64,000 nt of DNA from Pontibacter oryzae (GCF_003576375.1 NZ_QWGE01000005.1:124001-188000); one strand, 5' to 3'; shown: positions 43,438 through 53,169, counted from the stretch's first letter. Program-made: numbers and translations. Notes: generated by a model from the sequence alone, not told the origin.

Positions 43438-44901
43438 ATGAGCACTGAAGTACGCAGCCTGGAGCCAAAGGCGCTTTGGGAAAATTTTGCTGACCTGAAT
43501 GCCGTACCTCGCCCGTCTAAGAAAGAAGAACGGGTTATAAAGTTTATAAAGGATTTCGGCCAGAGACTGGGCCTGGAAACCTACGAGGATGAGACCGGAA
43601 ACGTGATCATCAAAAAGCCCGCAACGCCCGGCATGGAAAACCGCCAGACCATTGCCATGCAGAGCCACCTGGATATGGTGCACCAGAAAAACAACGACAC
43701 CGATTTCGACTTCGACACGCAGGGCATTGCCATGTACGTGGACGGTGACTGGGTTAAGGCAAGGGGCACCACGCTGGGCGCCGATAACGGCATTGGCGTG
43801 GCTACGATCATGGCTATACTTGCCTCTAAAGATATTCCGCACCCGGCCGTAGAGGCACTTTTTACCGTGGATGAGGAAACCGGAATGACAGGCGCGCTTG
43901 GCCTGAAAGGCGGCTTGCTAGATGCTAAGATCCTCCTGAACCTGGATACCGAAGACGACCACGAGCTTACCATTGGCTGTGCTGGCGGCGTAGATATTAC
44001 GGCTACAGGCACTTACCAGCAGGAAGCTACGCCAGCAGGTATGGCAGCCTATAAGCTGACTGTAAAAGGCCTCACGGGTGGCCACTCGGGCATGGATATT
44101 ATCCGGGGACGCGCCAACGCTAACAAGCTTACCAATCGCATTTTGCACCATGCCAGCAAGCAATTCGGCCTGCGCCTGAGCGCTATCGACGGGGGCGGCC
44201 TGCGCAATGCCATCCCGCGCGAGTCATCTGCCATACTTACCGTGCCGGAGGCAGACAAAGCGGCTTTTGAGCAGTTTGTAGAAACTCAGCGCGCCATACT
44301 TACGCAAGAGTATAAAAGCACCGACCCGAACCTGCAACTGCAGCTTGAGGCAACGGAAGCACCAGCACAGGTTGCTGATAAGGCCTTTACTGCTACCTTT
44401 TTGCGCGCAATCTATGCTACCCCGAACGGCATTTACCGCATGAGCCCCGAAATTGAGGGACTGGTGCAGACATCCAACAACGTAGCGCGCGTTGAGCTGG
44501 CAGGCGGAAAGTATAAAGTACTGTGCCTCACGCGCAGTTCCGTAGATTCTGAGAAAGAGGATTTGGCGGCAGCCATTCAAGCAGCGTTAGAGCTGGCCGG
44601 TGCCGAGGTTAGCCTAAGCGGAGCCTACCCGGGCTGGGCACCAAACCCAAGTGCCTCCATCATTAAACTGATGAGCGACTTGTACCGCAGCAAGTTTAAC
44701 AGTGAGCCGGATGTAAACGCCTGCCACGCCGGTTTAGAGTGCGGCATACTTGGCAGTAACTACCCAGGAATGGAAATGATCTCGTTTGGCCCCAACATCA
44801 GAGGCGCGCACTCCCCGGATGAAAAAGTGCAGATCAGCTCGGTGCAAAAGTACTGGGATTACCTGCTTGATACCCTGCAGCGCATCCCGGAGAAAGTATA
44901 G
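43438..44901 (+). CDS. pepD: Aminoacyl-histidine dipeptidase (M20 family)
   Basis: A 487-residue cytoplasmic metallopeptidase that cleaves Xaa-His and related dipeptides. Zinc-binding features of the M20 fold are QSHLDMVHQK, LGADNGIGVA and the catalytic Glu pair in FTVDEETGMTGA, followed by LNLDTEDDHE and the distal His in SFGPNIRGAHSPDE. A lid domain starts near GGHSGMDIIRGRANA. Length and order match PepD. It is monocistronic and ends at a strong hairpin. Confidence 0.95.
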   Translation: MSTEVRSLEPKALWENFADLNAVPRPSKKEERVIKFIKDFGQRLGLETYEDETGNVIIKKPATPGMENRQTIAMQSHLDMVHQKNNDTDFDFDTQGIAMYVDGDWVKARGTTLGADNGIGVATIMAILASKDIPHPAVEALFTVDEETGMTGALGLKGGLLDAKILLNLDTEDDHELTIGCAGGVDITATGTYQQEATPAGMAAYKLTVKGLTGGHSGMDIIRGRANANKLTNRILHHASKQFGLRLSAIDGGGLRNAIPRESSAILTVPEADKAAFEQFVETQRAILTQEYKSTDPNLQLQLEATEAPAQVADKAFTATFLRAIYATPNGIYRMSPEIEGLVQTSNNVARVELAGGKYKVLCLTRSSVDSEKEDLAAAIQAALELAGAEVSLSGAYPGWAPNPSASIIKLMSDLYRSKFNSEPDVNACHAGLECGILGSNYPGMEMISFGPNIRGAHSPDEKVQISSVQKYWDYLLDTLQRIPEKV

Positions 44902-44919
44902 GAAGGTATTCTACTGATA

Positions 44920-44968
44920 TATAAAAGCGGGAGGCCATTCAGAAGTTGATTAGCCTCCCGCTTTTATA
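44920..44968. terminator. Bidirectional terminator
   Basis: A 16-bp perfect stem TATAAAAGCGGGAGGC and its complement, 17-base loop, between convergent genes. Confidence 0.9.
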
Positions 44969-44990
44969 ATAAGCATCGCTTCAGTGGCGT

Positions 44991-46646
44991 TTAACTGTTG
45001 AAAAGTAAATCATAGTACTCGTGTGCCATGCGGTTTGCCTCAAACTGTGGCACCACATCGCGCATGCTTTGCTTGGTAATATGCAGCCAGCGCTCGTGGT
45101 TGTGGTAATAAACCGGCACAATCTCCTTCTCAAACAGCTTCATCAAATTATTATAGTCCTGATCGTCCTGCACCTCATCCGGTTTAGACACGTCTGCAAC
45201 CGGAAGCACAAAACTATTCTCCCCATTGCGGGCATACTCCGGAATCCAGCCATCCAGCACCGATACATTTACGCCTCCGTTCATGGAGGCCGTCATGCCG
45301 CTGGTGCCCGATGCCTCGCGTGGGCGGCGGGGCGTGTTTAGCCAGATGTCGCAGCCCTGCTTCAGCTTTCTGGATAACTCAATCTCGTAACCAGTCAGTA
45401 CGGCCACGTTATCCAGCTGCTGCGATACTTTTACCAGCTTGTTGAACACGGCAATGGCATTATAATCAAACGGGTACGGCTTGCCAGCCCAAATAACCTG
45501 CACCGGCATTTCTTTGTTACTCACGAACTCCACAAAGCGCTGCATGTCGCGCAAGAGCAGGTCGGCACGTTTGTAGGCGGCAAAGCGCCTGGCCCATACC
45601 ACAGTTAGCACATCCGTCCGGAACAGCTTGCCGGTCTGGTTGGCAACTTCGGCAAACAGCTCACGTTTCAACTCACGCTTCCGGCGGTCCAGGCTGGCAT
45701 TATCGTCGCGCTCCTGCGCTTGCCACAGTTCCTTATCAGCCCAGAAAGAGAAGTTCTGCGCATTGGTGATAGCCTTGATCTCGCAGACACCCTCGTTCTC
45801 GTACCACATTTCGCGGGCCACCTCGCCGTGCAACTGCGACACGCCATTCGCTACCTTGGCCAGGCGCAGTGCTGCCAAGGTATGGCTAAACATATGGCCA
45901 TGCATGCCTGTCAGTTCGCGGGCCTCCTCCAGCGTGGCACCATTAAAGAAGCTCATGTTATGCAGCAAGTGAATTTCATGCTCCTCGTTACCAGCCTTTT
46001 CAGGAGTGTGCGTTGTAAAAACAAGGCGCTTCCTAATCTCATCCAGCTTGCCAAAATCCTCGAACAGCTTAAAGGCCAGCGGCAGCGCGTGGCCCTCGTT
46101 CATGTGGTAAATCTCGGTGCCGCCCAATGCCTCTACCACTTTTGCACCGCCAATGCCCAACACTATACTTTGCGCGATGCGCGTGCGCGGCTCGGGATCA
46201 TACAGGCGGTGTGTAATGGTGCGGGCCAAGTGGTCGTTATCCGGAATATCGGTGGTAAGGAAGTACATAGGCACCGTGCCGAAAATCTCAGGTTTCAGCA
46301 CCAGGGCCTTTACCAGTACCGGATGGTCGTTTACCAACACCCGAACGGTAATGCCAGAGTCTTCCAGATAAATATAGAACTTCTGCTGAAAGTGCGGCCG
46401 CATGGTCTGGTCCTCATTGCGTTCCTGGTCGTAGTAGCCATATTTCCACAGCATGCCAATGCCAATCATGTTCTGGCGCAGCTCAAAAGCGCTGCGCATG
46501 TGCGAGCCAGCCAAAAAGCCCAGGCCACCGGAGTATATCTTTAGCGCCTGATGGATGCCATACTCCATGCAGAAGTAGGCCACGCGCTTTTTATACTTTT
46601 CGTTTATCTCGTAAGGGTGATACCATCTGTTATATTGTGAAGCCAT
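44991..46646 (-). CDS. Short-form alpha-glucan (glycogen) phosphorylase
   Basis: A 551-residue GT35-family protein of the short bacterial type. It contains AYFCMEYGIHQALKIYSGGLGFLAGSHMRSA, HMNEGHALPLAFKL, VFTTHTPEKAGNEEH, the VVWARRFAAYKRADLLL phosphate-site segment and WLNTPRRPREASGTSG. Family members release glucose-1-phosphate from alpha-1,4-glucan using pyridoxal phosphate. Here the residue that normally binds PLP as Schiff base (the Lys after SGTSGM) is Thr, and AGDH is AGSH, so activity is uncertain. It could be a diverged clade with a changed mechanism. Confidence 0.88.
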   Translation of the reverse strand: MASQYNRWYHPYEINEKYKKRVAYFCMEYGIHQALKIYSGGLGFLAGSHMRSAFELRQNMIGIGMLWKYGYYDQERNEDQTMRPHFQQKFYIYLEDSGITVRVLVNDHPVLVKALVLKPEIFGTVPMYFLTTDIPDNDHLARTITHRLYDPEPRTRIAQSIVLGIGGAKVVEALGGTEIYHMNEGHALPLAFKLFEDFGKLDEIRKRLVFTTHTPEKAGNEEHEIHLLHNMSFFNGATLEEARELTGMHGHMFSHTLAALRLAKVANGVSQLHGEVAREMWYENEGVCEIKAITNAQNFSFWADKELWQAQERDDNASLDRRKRELKRELFAEVANQTGKLFRTDVLTVVWARRFAAYKRADLLLRDMQRFVEFVSNKEMPVQVIWAGKPYPFDYNAIAVFNKLVKVSQQLDNVAVLTGYEIELSRKLKQGCDIWLNTPRRPREASGTSGMTASMNGGVNVSVLDGWIPEYARNGENSFVLPVADVSKPDEVQDDQDYNNLMKLFEKEIVPVYYHNHERWLHITKQSMRDVVPQFEANRMAHEYYDLLFNS

Positions 46647-46684
46647 AAACTTTCTCTCTTATAGAATATATATCCAGCCGGTTA

Positions 46685-46692
46685 CAAACATA
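46685..46692 (-). promoter_or_regulatory. -7 element of the phosphorylase gene
   Basis: The minus strand reads TATGTTTG, matching TAnnTTTG, about 38 bases before the start codon. Confidence 0.5.
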
Positions 46693-46847
46693 AAAGCCGC
46701 TACGCGGGCGGCCCGAAAAACCGGCACATACTATCAACCTACGCAAGTTTCCGCTATATAGGTTGTTAACTTTAAATTCAGGCTTTTTAACAACGCGCAT
46801 CTGCGCAAATCCTATATATTTGCAGCTGTAAATTACCTCCATAAAAT

Positions 46848-46871
46848 TTGGTTCTTAAAATTAGGAACCAA
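46848..46871. promoter_or_regulatory. Palindromic operator upstream of the GbsR/MarR gene
   Basis: GTTCTTAAAATTAGGAAC (core 46850-46867) sits in the imperfect palindrome TTGGTTC...GAACCAA, just upstream of a TACCTTTG -7 element. A sister site lies before the efflux operon at 47428. The arrangement fits an autoregulating repressor. Confidence 0.65.
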
Positions 46872-46884
46872 AAGAACTATTCCA

Positions 46885-46892
46885 TACCTTTG
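46885..46892 (+). promoter_or_regulatory. -7 promoter element of the GbsR/MarR gene
   Basis: TACCTTTG matches the consensus, 40 bases before the ATG; the palindromic operator overlaps the expected -33 region. Confidence 0.7.
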
Positions 46893-46932
46893 TGCTGTTG
46901 CAAGGTATAGAAACCTGAAAACAGATGACACC

Positions 46933-47406
46933 ATGAGCATAGAGCTGAACGATAAGAAAAGAGCGCTGATAGAGAAAATCGGGATAGCCCACGAGGAAAA
47001 GGGGTTTCAGCCGGTGGCTGGCCGCATATTGGGTCTACTCTACGTTTCTCCGCGCCCTGAGCTCACGTTTGATGAGATCCGGGAAACGCTCAACATCAGC
47101 AAGAGCGCTACCAGCACAGCACTGAACTTGCTCATGCACATCGGGCATATTGATTACATCACGTTCTCCGGCGACCGCAAGCGCTACTTTAAACTGAAGA
47201 TGAGCAACTGGCGCGAGCTTATCCAGAACGAGATTGAGCGTGTGATTAAGATGAGCCATGTGCTGCATGAGGTGCTGGAGGAGCGCACTAAGGATACGCC
47301 TGAGTTTAACTGCAGCATTGAGGAGTTTGCCAGCTTCATGCAGTTCATACACAAGGAGTTTCCGGGCTTGCTACAGCGCTGGGAGCAAACAAGGGAGCAA
47401 AAGTAG
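46933..47406 (+). CDS. GbsR/MarR-family transcriptional regulator
   Basis: A 157-residue winged-helix repressor. The DNA-binding core is GRILGLLYVSPRPELTFDEIRETLNISKSATSTALNLLMHIGHIDYITFSGDRKRYFKL, with recognition helix SKSATSTALNLL. A C-terminal dimer/effector helix region follows (IQNEIERVIKMSHVLHEVLEER). It directly precedes a TolC-MFP-RND operon, and near-identical palindromes lie before both units, so it most likely represses its own gene and the pump until an effector, perhaps a pump substrate, binds. Confidence 0.92.
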   Translation: MSIELNDKKRALIEKIGIAHEEKGFQPVAGRILGLLYVSPRPELTFDEIRETLNISKSATSTALNLLMHIGHIDYITFSGDRKRYFKLKMSNWRELIQNEIERVIKMSHVLHEVLEERTKDTPEFNCSIEEFASFMQFIHKEFPGLLQRWEQTREQK

Positions 47407-47427
47407 GCCTTTTTTTAGCCTGAATTA

Positions 47428-47445
47428 GTTCTCTAAAATCAGAAC
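47428..47445. promoter_or_regulatory. Palindromic operator upstream of the efflux operon
   Basis: GTTCTCTAAAATCAGAAC resembles the 46850 site (GTTCTTAAAATTAGGAAC): matching GTTCT and GAAC ends and a TAAAAT centre over the same 18 bases. It is placed between the regulator stop and the TolC start. Confidence 0.65.
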
Positions 47446-47484
47446 AAAACAACATTATATAAACAGTTTAAAACTAGAGCTAAA

Positions 47485-48837
47485 GTGATTAAGAAATTCT
47501 TTCTGATCGGAGCGTCCATACTTATGTTGCGGCCAGGCTTTGCGCAGCAACAGGCCACTCCAGAAAAACAGCCATTAACGCTGCAGCAAAGCATACAGTA
47601 TGCGCTGGAGCACAACCAGGACGTTAAAAAAGCTGCTTACGATGAGCAGATTGGCTTGCAGCAAGTGCGCGAGGCAAAAAGCCAGGGCTTGCCGCAGCTG
47701 AACGTGTCTGGAGGGGTTGATTACTACCCTGACCTGCCGACACAGATTTTGCCAGGAGCTATTATTGGCTCTCCGGGGGAAGATGTTCCGGTAAAGTTCG
47801 GTAAAGACTATAACGCAAACGCAAACGTGCGCCTGACGCAGCTGCTCTTTAACCAATCATACTTTGTGGGGCTGAAAGCGGCGAAAACCACGCAGGACTT
47901 GTACCGCTTGCGCACCGATATGGCCGAGGAAGACCTGATTTACAACATTGGTACGGCCTATTACCAGACCTTGCAAACCAAAGAGCAGTTCGATAACCTG
48001 GAGGCTAACCTGAAGCGGCTGGCTGAGCTGGAGCGTATCATGGAGTTGCAATATAAAAACGATCTGGTTGCCAAGGTAGATGTAAACCGCATTAAGGTGA
48101 ACACTACGAACCTTAAAAACCAGCTGCAAACCCTACAAACAAACTTTGAGCAGCAGAAAAACATACTTAAGTTTTTCATGAACATGCCGCTGGAGCAGGA
48201 CATTGAGCTGGTAAACACCACTAACGAGCTGGACTACCTGCTAACGGAACGCATTACTGTGGAGCAGGCAACCAGCCAGAAAGTACAGTTCCAGTTGCTG
48301 AACACGCAAAAGCAGTTGCAGAGCTACAGCATTAAGAACATCCAGGCTGGCTACTACCCTACACTATCTGCCTATGGCCAGTATGGCTACCAAACGCAAC
48401 GCGACCAGCTTTTCGACTCGGAAACCCCTTGGTTTAAAACGTCGGTGGTTGGCCTGCAGGTGAACATCCCTATTTTCGACGGCTTCCGCAAAAACGCACA
48501 GGTAAAGCAGGGCCAGCTGCAAATGCAAAAACTGGAGCAAGACATGTCGAAGCTGGAGACAAACACTGCCGTGGAGCTTACCAACGCGCTGGCCCAACTG
48601 CAGAACAGCCAGAGCTCGATTGGCGCTCAGCAGCAGAACGTGGACCTGGCCCAGGAGGTGTACGACACCACCAACGATCGCTACAAGGAAGGCATTTCGC
48701 CGCTGACCGATTTGCTGGATGCGGAAGTAAGCCTGCGCGAGGCAAAGACAAACCTGAACAACGAAAGACTAAAGTATAAAATCGCCCAGCTGAACTACCT
48801 GAAAGCCAGAGGCGAGCTAGAATCACTAACTAAATAG
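47485..48837 (+). CDS. TolC-family outer-membrane efflux protein
   Basis: A 450-residue outer-membrane channel with signal peptide (MIKKFFLIGASILMLRPGFAQ). The start is GTG at 47485. The duplicated TolC halves are visible: LTLQQSIQYALEHNQDVKKAAYDEQIGLQQVREA ... KTTQDLYRLRTDMAEEDLIYNIGTAYYQ and QNVDLAQEVYDTTNDRYKEGISPLTDLLDAEVSLREAKTNLNNERLKYKIAQLNYL. It is the first gene of a TolC-MFP-RND operon (19- and 38-base gaps) behind the GbsR/MarR regulator. Confidence 0.93.
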   Translation: MIKKFFLIGASILMLRPGFAQQQATPEKQPLTLQQSIQYALEHNQDVKKAAYDEQIGLQQVREAKSQGLPQLNVSGGVDYYPDLPTQILPGAIIGSPGEDVPVKFGKDYNANANVRLTQLLFNQSYFVGLKAAKTTQDLYRLRTDMAEEDLIYNIGTAYYQTLQTKEQFDNLEANLKRLAELERIMELQYKNDLVAKVDVNRIKVNTTNLKNQLQTLQTNFEQQKNILKFFMNMPLEQDIELVNTTNELDYLLTERITVEQATSQKVQFQLLNTQKQLQSYSIKNIQAGYYPTLSAYGQYGYQTQRDQLFDSETPWFKTSVVGLQVNIPIFDGFRKNAQVKQGQLQMQKLEQDMSKLETNTAVELTNALAQLQNSQSSIGAQQQNVDLAQEVYDTTNDRYKEGISPLTDLLDAEVSLREAKTNLNNERLKYKIAQLNYLKARGELESLTK

Positions 48838-48855
48838 TAAATCTTCAACAAGAAC

Positions 48856-49908
48856 ATGAAAAAGGTAATTTATATCGTAGCTGTGCTGGTAGCGCTTGGA
48901 GCCATTGGTTTTACACTGATGAACAACAAGAAAGAAATGGCCGCCACGGCAGCTGTTGCAGAGCGCAAAAGTGAGTCTATTCCAGTGGTTGTAACGAAGG
49001 CTGAAAACGGCCAGCTAGATAGATCATTCACAGTGCAGGGCAACTTTATACCGGACCAAGACCTTACGCTGCTATCCGAAACGCAGGGCCAGGTAATAAA
49101 GATCTACAAAGACAACGGCGACCGTGTAAAAGCCGGTGACCTGCTGGCACAAGTAGATGCGCAATTGCTACGCGCCGAGCTAGTACGTGCGCAGGCAAAC
49201 TATACTAAGAGCAAGCGCGACCTGGAGCGCTTCGAGAATCTCGCCCAGGGCGACGCTATTACAAAACGCCAGCTCGAAGATGTAAGGCTTAACTTCAGCA
49301 ACGCGGAGGCCAGCCTGATCACGGCTAAGAAGCGATTGGCCGATGCAAGTATAAAAGCGCCGATTTCCGGGCGCATCAACAAGAAAATGATCGAGGTTGG
49401 CTCTTACCTGAATCCCGGTACCGAGCTATTCAACATCGTGAACGTGGACAACCTGAAGATGAACGTGAAGGTGCCGGAAGGCCAGGTGCTGCTGATCCGC
49501 GAGGGCCAGAAAGTACAGGTTAAAGCCGATGCAGCTAGCAGCGAGTCGTTTGAGGGCACGGTAAAAGCCATTGCCGCCAAAGGCGATAACTCCCTAAACT
49601 ACAATGTAGAGCTTGAGATTAGCAACTCCGCCGACAACAGGCTGAAGGCCGGCATGTATGGTACGGCATACTTCGAGGTGGCCGACCAGCGCGAAGCCCT
49701 TCTCCTGGACCGTGAGGTCATTGTAGGAAGCTTACAAAACCCACAGGTGTTTGTAGTTAAAAATGGCAACGCATACTTAAAGGATATTAAAGTAGGAAGC
49801 GTGCAAGGCAATAAAGTGGAAGTAACCGGAGGCCTTGAGGCCAGTGAGCAAGTGGTGCAGTCAGGGCAGATTAACCTGAAGAACGGCACCAAAGTGAGCG
49901 TATTGTAA
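48856..49908 (+). CDS. RND efflux periplasmic adaptor (membrane-fusion protein)
   Basis: A 350-residue HlyD/AcrA-type adaptor with an N-terminal membrane anchor (VIYIVAVLVALGAIGFTLM) instead of a lipobox. It shows the lipoyl halves LLSETQGQVIKIYKDNGDRVKAGDLLAQVD and LADASIKAPISGRINKKMIEVGSYLNPG around a hairpin (AELVRAQANYTKSKRDLERFENLAQGDAITKRQLEDVR). A barrel and membrane-proximal domain follow (KVEVTGGLEASEQVVQSGQINLKNG). It joins the RND pump encoded next to the TolC channel encoded before. Confidence 0.93.
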   Translation: MKKVIYIVAVLVALGAIGFTLMNNKKEMAATAAVAERKSESIPVVVTKAENGQLDRSFTVQGNFIPDQDLTLLSETQGQVIKIYKDNGDRVKAGDLLAQVDAQLLRAELVRAQANYTKSKRDLERFENLAQGDAITKRQLEDVRLNFSNAEASLITAKKRLADASIKAPISGRINKKMIEVGSYLNPGTELFNIVNVDNLKMNVKVPEGQVLLIREGQKVQVKADAASSESFEGTVKAIAAKGDNSLNYNVELEISNSADNRLKAGMYGTAYFEVADQREALLLDREVIVGSLQNPQVFVVKNGNAYLKDIKVGSVQGNKVEVTGGLEASEQVVQSGQINLKNGTKVSVL

Positions 49909-49945
49909 GCGCATACTTCATTCAAATTTAAAGAGATCAGATTAA

Positions 49946-52900
49946 ATGAATATCACGAAATTATCGATACAACGCTCAACGATTGTGGTGGTGATTTTCG
50001 CTACCCTGACGCTGTTGGGCCTAGCGAGCTACTTCTCGCTGAACTATGAGCTTCTTCCGAAGTTCTCTCCGCCGGTATTAACCGTGTCTACCTTCTACCC
50101 TGGGGCCTCGCCTTCTGAAGTGGAGAACTCGGTGACTAAGGAAATTGAAGACGCCCTCTCCTCGCTGGAAAACGTGGACGAGATTAAAAGCACCTCGCAG
50201 GAAAGCTTCTCAATTATTGTAATACAGCTGAAACAGGGCACCGATGTAGACCTAAGCCTTCAGGATGCCCAGCGAAAGATAAACGCCATACTTGGCGAGC
50301 TGCCGGACGATGCCGACGCGCCCTCACTAGGCAAGTTCGACTTCAGCGACTTGCCAATTATGCAGCTTGGCGCCACAGCCCAAATGTCTTCTACAGAGTT
50401 TTATGACCTGATAGAGAACAAGGTAAAACCGGAGCTGTCGCGTGTGCCGGGCATGGCGCAGATAAAGGTGCTTGGCGGCCAGGAGCGTGAGATTAAGGTA
50501 AACCTGGATGCCGAGAAGCTGCAGGCCTATGGCCTTTCCATCTCGCAGGTGCAGCAGAAAATACGCTACTCTAACCTCGACTTCCCGACCGGTAAGGTAA
50601 AGAACGAGCAGGGCCAAACCCTGATCCGACTGGCCGGAAAGTATGAATCGCTGGATCAACTGCGCAACCTCGTGCTGAAAACCGAAGATAACGGTGCGGT
50701 GGTGCACCTGGGCGATGTTGCCGAAGTGCAGGATGCCCAGAAAGACACGGAGGTGCTAACGCGTGTAAACGCTGTTTCTTCCATTGGTCTCTCTATTCAA
50801 AAGCAATCAGATGCTAACGCCGTGGAGGTTAGCGAACTAACACGCAAAGCCCTTGACCAACTGCAAGAAACTTATGCTGCTGAAGGATTACAGTTTACCA
50901 TTGCAAAAGACAGCTCTGAATTCACTCTGGAGGCTGCCGATGCGGTAATCCATGACCTTTTCCTGGCGATTATACTTGTGGCCGTAGTGATGCTGTTGTT
51001 CCTGCACTCACTGCGCAATGCGGTGATCGTGATGATCTCGATCCCGGCCTCGCTTATCGCCACGTTTATTGCCATGAGCCTGCTGGGTTACTCACTCAAC
51101 CTGATGACGCTACTTGGCCTTTCGTTGGTAGTAGGTATACTTGTGGATGACGCCATTGTGGTGATTGAGAACATTTACCGCCACATGGAGATGGGCAAAA
51201 AGCCTGCACAGGCTGCTTATGATGGTATCCGAGAGATTATGGCTACGGTTACGTCCATTACCCTGGTAATTGTGGTTGTGTTTGTGCCGATTGCGCTATC
51301 TACAGGTCTGGTATCCGATATTCTGCGCCAGTTCTCGGTGGTGGTGGCTATTTCTACCATGCTGAGCTTGTTCGTGGCTTTTACCCTAATTCCGTTACTT
51401 GCCAGCCGCTTCTCTAAACTGGAGCATCTGTCTGACAAGAACATCTTTGGCCGGTTTATACTTGCTTTCGAGCGCTTCCTTGACCGCGTGATTGACGGCT
51501 TTACTTCTGCTTTGCAGTGGGCCTTCAACCATAAGTTTGTAACCGTGCTTGCCACTGTAGTGATGCTGGTGGCTTCCATTGCGCTGGTTCCGGCTGGTTT
51601 TATAGGCAGTGAGTTCGTGAGCGCCGGTGACCGTGGCGAATTTATCGTGGAACTGGAACTGCCGAAAAACGCAACCGTAGAGCAAACCAACTTTGCCGCC
51701 CGCCAGGTAGAAGGCTATCTGGAGCAATACCCTGAAGTAACAAACCTATTCACGACAGTAGGAACGACATCGTCGGCACAGGCTGGCCAGAACACTGCCT
51801 ACATTGCCGAGGTAAACGTGAAGCTGGTAGATGCCACAGAGCGTGCATTTACAACAAACGCCTTCTCACGGGAGGTAAAAATTGGTCTGGAAGAAACTAT
51901 ACCAGGTGTAAAGTTCACGATGGTGCCGGTAAGTATGGTTGGTGGTGCCAACGAAGCCCCTATTCAGGTAATTCTTTCAGGTTCAAACCTGGATACGCTG
52001 ATGTCTTTCTCAGACAAAGTGCTGGCCGAGGTGGAGCAAGTGAAAGGTACAGCCGAGGTTAAAAAGTCGGTAGAGGATGGTAACCCTGAGATTGCCGTAT
52101 CTGTGGACCGCGACAAGATGGCGACGCTTGGCCTATCATTGGAGCAAGTGGGTGCCGGCATGCAAACAGCTTTTAGCGGTAATACCGATGCGCAGTTCCG
52201 AGGCGTGGAGAAAGAATATGATATCAATATCCGCCTCGACGACTTTGACCGCCGCAGCACAACCGACATCGGTAACCTGACATTCACGAACAGCAAAGGC
52301 CAGCAAATCCTTCTGAATCAGTTTGCCAACATTGAGCAGGCCTCCGGCCCATCCAAGCTTGAGCGTAAGGACCGCGTGAGCTCAGTTACAGTAACCTCAC
52401 AGGTAATTGGCAGACCAACAGGCTCTGTTGGTGCCGAAATTCAGGAACGACTGGCCAAGCTGGATATGCCGAAAGGCTTATCGGTAAACTTTGGCGGCGA
52501 CCTGAAAAACCAAAGCGAGGGCTTCGGAACGCTTGGCCTGGCGCTGCTTGCCTCTATCATCTTTGTGTATCTGATTATGGTCGCGCTGTATGATAGCTAT
52601 GTGTACCCGCTGGTGGTATTGTTCTCTATCCCGCTGGCTATTATTGGAGCCTTGCTTGCGCTGGCGCTTTCTGCCTCTACGCTCAGCATCTTCTCCATAC
52701 TTGGTATCATCATGCTGATTGGCCTTGTTGCGAAAAACGCCATTATGGTGGTAGACTTTACCAATAACCTGAAGGCTGAGGGTGTAGAAGTAAAAGTGGC
52801 ACTGACTGAAGCGGTGAGAATACGTTTCCGCCCAATCCTGATGACGACCCTAGCCATGGTAATTGGTATGCTTCCGATTGCACTGGCAAGCGGACCGGGT

Positions 52901-53131
52901 GCCGAGTGGAAAAACGGCCTTGCATGGGCGCTTATTGGTGGCCTAAGCAGCTCCATGTTCCTGACGCTTATTGTTGTGCCGGTGATTTATTACCTCTTCG
53001 ACCGCCTGATGGCTAAGCTGGGTATGGACAAGAAAACGGTGATTGAACTGGAAGACAAAACCATGGAAGAGCTGGAGCATGAAACCGCTGAGCTGGAAGA
53101 GTCTAAAATGAGCCACTCTGCGGCCTACTAA
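49946..53131 (+). CDS. AcrB-type RND multidrug efflux permease
   Basis: A 1061-residue inner-membrane exporter with 12 predicted TM helices and two large periplasmic loops. It starts NITKLSIQRSTIVVVIFATLTLLGL, has the porter PN1 signature LPKFSPPVLTVSTFYPGASPSEVENSVTKEIE, the proton-relay Asp pair in VGILVDDAIVVIENIYRH in TM4, and GLVAKNAIMVVDFTN in TM10. It is closest to the hydrophobic-compound branch (HAE1-like), not the metal branch. A charged C-terminal tail (ELEDKTMEELEHETAELEES) is extra. In operon with TolC and adaptor genes and intact, unlike the split cusA. Confidence 0.95.
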   Translation: MNITKLSIQRSTIVVVIFATLTLLGLASYFSLNYELLPKFSPPVLTVSTFYPGASPSEVENSVTKEIEDALSSLENVDEIKSTSQESFSIIVIQLKQGTDVDLSLQDAQRKINAILGELPDDADAPSLGKFDFSDLPIMQLGATAQMSSTEFYDLIENKVKPELSRVPGMAQIKVLGGQEREIKVNLDAEKLQAYGLSISQVQQKIRYSNLDFPTGKVKNEQGQTLIRLAGKYESLDQLRNLVLKTEDNGAVVHLGDVAEVQDAQKDTEVLTRVNAVSSIGLSIQKQSDANAVEVSELTRKALDQLQETYAAEGLQFTIAKDSSEFTLEAADAVIHDLFLAIILVAVVMLLFLHSLRNAVIVMISIPASLIATFIAMSLLGYSLNLMTLLGLSLVVGILVDDAIVVIENIYRHMEMGKKPAQAAYDGIREIMATVTSITLVIVVVFVPIALSTGLVSDILRQFSVVVAISTMLSLFVAFTLIPLLASRFSKLEHLSDKNIFGRFILAFERFLDRVIDGFTSALQWAFNHKFVTVLATVVMLVASIALVPAGFIGSEFVSAGDRGEFIVELELPKNATVEQTNFAARQVEGYLEQYPEVTNLFTTVGTTSSAQAGQNTAYIAEVNVKLVDATERAFTTNAFSREVKIGLEETIPGVKFTMVPVSMVGGANEAPIQVILSGSNLDTLMSFSDKVLAEVEQVKGTAEVKKSVEDGNPEIAVSVDRDKMATLGLSLEQVGAGMQTAFSGNTDAQFRGVEKEYDINIRLDDFDRRSTTDIGNLTFTNSKGQQILLNQFANIEQASGPSKLERKDRVSSVTVTSQVIGRPTGSVGAEIQERLAKLDMPKGLSVNFGGDLKNQSEGFGTLGLALLASIIFVYLIMVALYDSYVYPLVVLFSIPLAIIGALLALALSASTLSIFSILGIIMLIGLVAKNAIMVVDFTNNLKAEGVEVKVALTEAVRIRFRPILMTTLAMVIGMLPIALASGPGAEWKNGLAWALIGGLSSSMFLTLIVVPVIYYLFDRLMAKLGMDKKTVIELEDKTMEELEHETAELEESKMSHSAAY

Positions 53132-53169
53132 AAGTATACCCTGATCTTCATACTACATATAATTGGTTC

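Noticed and set aside
45720-46544. 274-residue rightward ORF opposite the glucan phosphorylase
   Set aside because: It is an antisense shadow of a well-conserved family gene.
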